NCBI RefSeq assembly: GCF_000317695.1
Contig: NC_019771.1
Coordinates: 2,484,001 to 2,548,000 of the forward strand
Direction: 5' to 3'
Length of the DNA: 64,000 bases
Source of the DNA: Anabaena cylindrica PCC 7122
Lineage (GTDB): Bacteria > Cyanobacteriota > Cyanobacteriia > Cyanobacteriales > Nostocaceae
Position 1 is the stretch's first letter. The number at the start of each line of letters is the position of its first letter. This document shows, in pieces, positions 61,298-64,000 of this stretch. The notes under the pieces were generated by a model. It ran no database searches. It had not been told where the DNA came from and saw only the letters and a program-made list of their open reading frames with translations. The position numbers were made by a program, and so were the translations under genes.

Positions 61298-63579
61298 GAT
61301 TTTAAATCTTGAAGAACAGCACTAGCTGATTGATAGCGATCGCTAAAATGGTAGCAAACCATCTTCTCTAAAATTGCCGCTAACTCAGTGCTGACGGTAG
61401 TTGTGTGTTGCCACATGATGTTACCAGTCTCTGGATTTGGTTGTAATTCCTGCGGTGAAATGCCAGTGATAGCTTGAATAGCAATCATACCCAAAGCGTA
61501 AATATCACTAGATAAGCGGGGATGACCTGCAAATTGTTCTGGTGGTGAATAGCCTCTTGTCCCAATAGCTATTGTGGCTAATTCCGTTTCTCCACTTATT
61601 CTGGGTTGGATTAATTTAACCGCACCAAAATCTATCAACACCAGTTTATTATTTTCAGCACATCTCATAATATTTGTTGGTTTAATATCCCGATGAATGA
61701 CATGATATTGATGTATAAATACTAAAATTTCTAAAATTTCTTTGAGCATATCAACCACAAAAACTTCACTTTTAACACCTTTTTCGGGTATTAATTCTTC
61801 ACTCAAAGTTTGACCGGAAATATATTCTTGCACCAAATAAAACTCTTGATTATCTTCAAAATAAGCAAATAATTCAGGAATCTGAGGATGTTTACCCAAA
61901 ACAGCTAAAATTTCAGCTTCAGTATTAAATAATCTCCGGGCAACCTGTAAAAATCTGGTATCCTGACGGGCAGGCATTAACTGCTTAACCACACAAATAG
62001 GATTACCCTGTCGTTGGGTATCTGCTGCTAAATAAGTGCGACCGAAACCACCAGAACCGAGAGATCTAGAGATTTTGTAGCGTCCAGCCAAAAGTGCAGC
62101 TTCGTTTCTAGGTATGGATATATCCGAGATAGTCAGGTAATTAAACTGGGATGGGAATGCTGTATCTTGATCAAATAATAAGCTTAATTGTGCGATCGCT
62201 TCTTGTTGTTTTTCTACTTGCAACAAAATCGCCTGATTTTCCTGCTGAGTTCGGTAACTCGTGTAAAGCATCATAGTAATACTACTTATAACCACCGCTA
62301 AGGAAGGTGCAAATAATGGTATCCATATTCCTTGCAGATAAAGACCAGCAGCAATTCCCAACAAACTGAAAAGAATAAAACTTGCTACTAATAATAACAA
62401 CAAAGGATGTCGCCATTGCCATGCCAAAACAGCACCCACCAAGGCACAAACCCAAATCCACAAAAATTCAGCCCAATCAGTCCAATAATAAATTAGAGGT
62501 CTTCCATCTAAAACTGTACTGAGAATTTGACTAGCTACTTGAGCATGAATAAAAACACGAGGCATTCTCGCGGGTTGGTCTGGTAAACCGCTATAAGGCG
62601 TATAGTAACCAGGATGCACACTAGCAGCAGTAGTCCCAATAATTACCAAACGATCTTTTACCCAATTAGGGTTGATTTGATTTGCAAGAACTTGTGTGAG
62701 AGTAACTTGTTGAACAAGATTATTTGGATGACGATAATTCAATAAAATTTGATAGCCATCTGCATCTGTATGCTGATAACTGCCGGCATTTTGATCTAAA
62801 CGCGGAAATAAAGTTTTACCTATTTGCAGTTCTTTATTTTTATTAAAATTATATGTAATTCCTTCTTTTTCCAGGTATTTAATCGCTAATAGAGCCGGAA
62901 AAGAAAACTGCGTTTGACATTTATAATCTGTATTTGTAGATTCAGTAAATAATAAACTGCGTCGAATAACTTGGTCGTTAAAGTTGTCAGTGACTACATC
63001 GTCAAAGCCAATATTTTCAATAGGAAAGTGAGGTGGTGGTGGTATTTCCGATCTACCAAGATTACTTAATAAACAAGTACCAATAATGTTATCTTGCTTT
63101 TGGAGATCAGTGCCTAAATTTGTTTGTTCGTTGCGGTAAATATTTAATCCAATTACACGGGGTTGATAAGATTCTAACTTTTCTAATAATTTGTTGATAG
63201 TTTGATCTGACAAAGGCCATTTTTCTCGTGTCAGATCTTCTTGCGTAATTGTAACTAATAAAATTCGCCTCTCAAGTGGTTCTGGAAGAGGAGATTTTTG
63301 CGATTGTGAAGTATCTCGCAGCATCTGATCATAAATGCTTAACTCCCCAGCTTGTAACCATTTCAGCCCCCGCATTCCCCAAACTGAAACCGTCACTCCC
63401 ACGCTAGTCAGGAGAATAATTGATAGCCAATTATAGGAAGTAAAAACTGGACGTGAAACCTGATCTGTGACGAAAACTGCACGAAACCTTGCTAAAATTC
63501 CATTAATCACTGTATTGCGGCAGTAGCCTGGATGTGGTAGATGATAATATTTGCAATATACAGCAGATTGCAGATACAT
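61276..63579 (-). CDS. CHASE2 domain serine/threonine protein kinase, 767 aa
   Basis: An extracellular CHASE2 sensor region (about 90-380) with flanking helices precedes three membrane helices (about 390-460). A kinase domain (about 505-767) follows, with GSGGFGRTYLA, the ATP-binding VVKQL, HRDIKPTNIM and DFGAVK. All catalytic residues are present. The start is uncertain: an ATG at 63579 is followed by 23 atypical residues, and GTG at 63508-63510 (VINGILARF) is a credible alternative. The C-terminus is written by an STRR. Confidence 0.9.
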   Translation of the reverse strand: MYLQSAVYCKYYHLPHPGYCRNTVINGILARFRAVFVTDQVSRPVFTSYNWLSIILLTSVGVTVSVWGMRGLKWLQAGELSIYDQMLRDTSQSQKSPLPEPLERRILLVTITQEDLTREKWPLSDQTINKLLEKLESYQPRVIGLNIYRNEQTNLGTDLQKQDNIIGTCLLSNLGRSEIPPPPHFPIENIGFDDVVTDNFNDQVIRRSLLFTESTNTDYKCQTQFSFPALLAIKYLEKEGITYNFNKNKELQIGKTLFPRLDQNAGSYQHTDADGYQILLNYRHPNNLVQQVTLTQVLANQINPNWVKDRLVIIGTTAASVHPGYYTPYSGLPDQPARMPRVFIHAQVASQILSTVLDGRPLIYYWTDWAEFLWIWVCALVGAVLAWQWRHPLLLLLVASFILFSLLGIAAGLYLQGIWIPLFAPSLAVVISSITMMLYTSYRTQQENQAILLQVEKQQEAIAQLSLLFDQDTAFPSQFNYLTISDISIPRNEAALLAGRYKISRSLGSGGFGRTYLAADTQRQGNPICVVKQLMPARQDTRFLQVARRLFNTEAEILAVLGKHPQIPELFAYFEDNQEFYLVQEYISGQTLSEELIPEKGVKSEVFVVDMLKEILEILVFIHQYHVIHRDIKPTNIMRCAENNKLVLIDFGAVKLIQPRISGETELATIAIGTRGYSPPEQFAGHPRLSSDIYALGMIAIQAITGISPQELQPNPETGNIMWQHTTTVSTELAAILEKMVCYHFSDRYQSASAVLQDLKSFVIRNS

Positions 63580-63657
63580 GAAATACAGAATCTAAATTTC
63601 CAGCCAAACACAAAGCCAGTTTGACTCTTGATTTTAGAATTGTGCTGTAACTGCTTT

Positions 63658-63927
63658 TTATTCCTGTTGGGTTTTTTGAACCTCTTCAATGGAATTTAGC
63701 ATTGATAAAGAAATTGGTGTTGATGAATCTAATTTAGGTGGTTCAGGTAATAATTCAGCCATAACATTACTGAAATAGGAACCGACAATCTTATCGTAGT
63801 TGGAAGCAACCGCTAAAAATGCTCCTCCTAAAATATATATCGGTAAGGGTAGCGATAATTCTTTCACCCAGTCAAAAAATTCTGCTAAGGCAAATAATAC
63901 AAAAAAACAGGCAAGCCAAACCCTCAT
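63658..63927 (-). CDS. small membrane protein, 89 aa
   Basis: Two hydrophobic helices (WLACFFVLFALAEFFDWV and LPLPIYILGGAFLAVASN) precede a soluble tail with a Pro-rich LLPEPPKLDSSTP. No family is recognised. It is upstream of the CHASE2 kinase in the same direction and could be cotranscribed. Confidence 0.6.
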   Translation of the reverse strand: MRVWLACFFVLFALAEFFDWVKELSLPLPIYILGGAFLAVASNYDKIVGSYFSNVMAELLPEPPKLDSSTPISLSMLNSIEEVQKTQQE

Positions 63928-64000
63928 CTTTTTTTCCCCTGTATGGAAGCAACTCTATCTATAGGTTAAACAGCTTGCATGATACTGGATGTACGCCACA

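Overview
This window comes from a filamentous, heterocyst-forming, nitrogen-fixing cyanobacterium of the Anabaena/Nostoc/Dolichospermum type. The evidence is a nif cluster in Anabaena order (nifD-nifK-Mo-nitro_C-nifE-nifN-nifX-DUF269-CCE_0567-nifW-hesA-hesB-fdxH-feoA), nifD interrupted by excisable elements, a XisA-type recombinase, many HIP1 octamers (GCGATCGC) and abundant heptameric short tandem repeats (STRRs).

Layout. (1) Positions 1 to about 5657 are the right-hand part of a first intervening element in nifD. It carries a tightly packed minus-strand operon of unknown proteins, including an 847-residue protein with coiled-coil, Ala-rich repeat and collagen-like (Gly-X-Y) segments. (2) About 5655-6123 is the middle segment of nifD. 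(3) 6113-21312 is a second nifD element of about 15.2 kb, bounded by GGATTACTCCG on the left and GAACTACTCCG on the right. It carries xisA at its nifK-proximal end. Its cargo is a frameshifted RusA-like gene, two Uma2 genes, a cyclophilin, a band-7/slipin-like protein, tRNA-Lys(TTT) and tRNA-Ile(TAT), a Phd/VapC-type pair, decayed ATPase and TOPRIM-like genes, a retropepsin-like operon, a large PIN-like protein, an ISAs1-type deletion derivative and an intact ISL3-type element that has split a gene. (4) 21312-30680 is the 3' end of nifD and the rest of the nif cluster. The nifD 3' segment has an extra G at 21359-21361, so even perfect excision would not restore the normal NifD C-terminus unless this is a sequence error.

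(5) 30652-39184 mixes a hypothetical protein, Uma2, a Mop-type molybdate-binding protein, an acyltransferase/SGNH protein, an ankyrin-SagB-hypothetical group next to hupW, a SET-domain protein, a PIN toxin pair and a small DUF2281-like protein. (6) 39275-64000 is mostly ordinary chromosome: NDH-2 flanked by a duplicated ddl 5' end, ddl, an alpha/beta hydrolase, DUF4112, YihY, DUF389, an orphan toxin C-terminus with a possible immunity gene, Uma2, threonine synthase, a GC-rich Old Yellow Enzyme, ispH, an SGNH hydrolase, an ammonium transporter with an upstream NtcA-type site, and a CHASE2 Ser/Thr kinase.

How the genes work together. Once the intervening elements are excised, nifD and nifK encode the MoFe protein. 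NifE, NifN and NifX (with the DUF269 and CCE_0567 proteins) serve FeMo-cofactor assembly, NifW protects the MoFe protein, HesA and HesB serve sulfur or Fe-S handling, and FdxH delivers electrons. FeoA, Mop, HupW and Amt fit the same physiology (iron, molybdenum, hydrogen uptake, ammonium). The most unusual content is the double interruption of nifD, the decayed cargo of the second element, the frameshift in nifD, and a mobile inverted-repeat element that carries the STRR heptamer array inside it.
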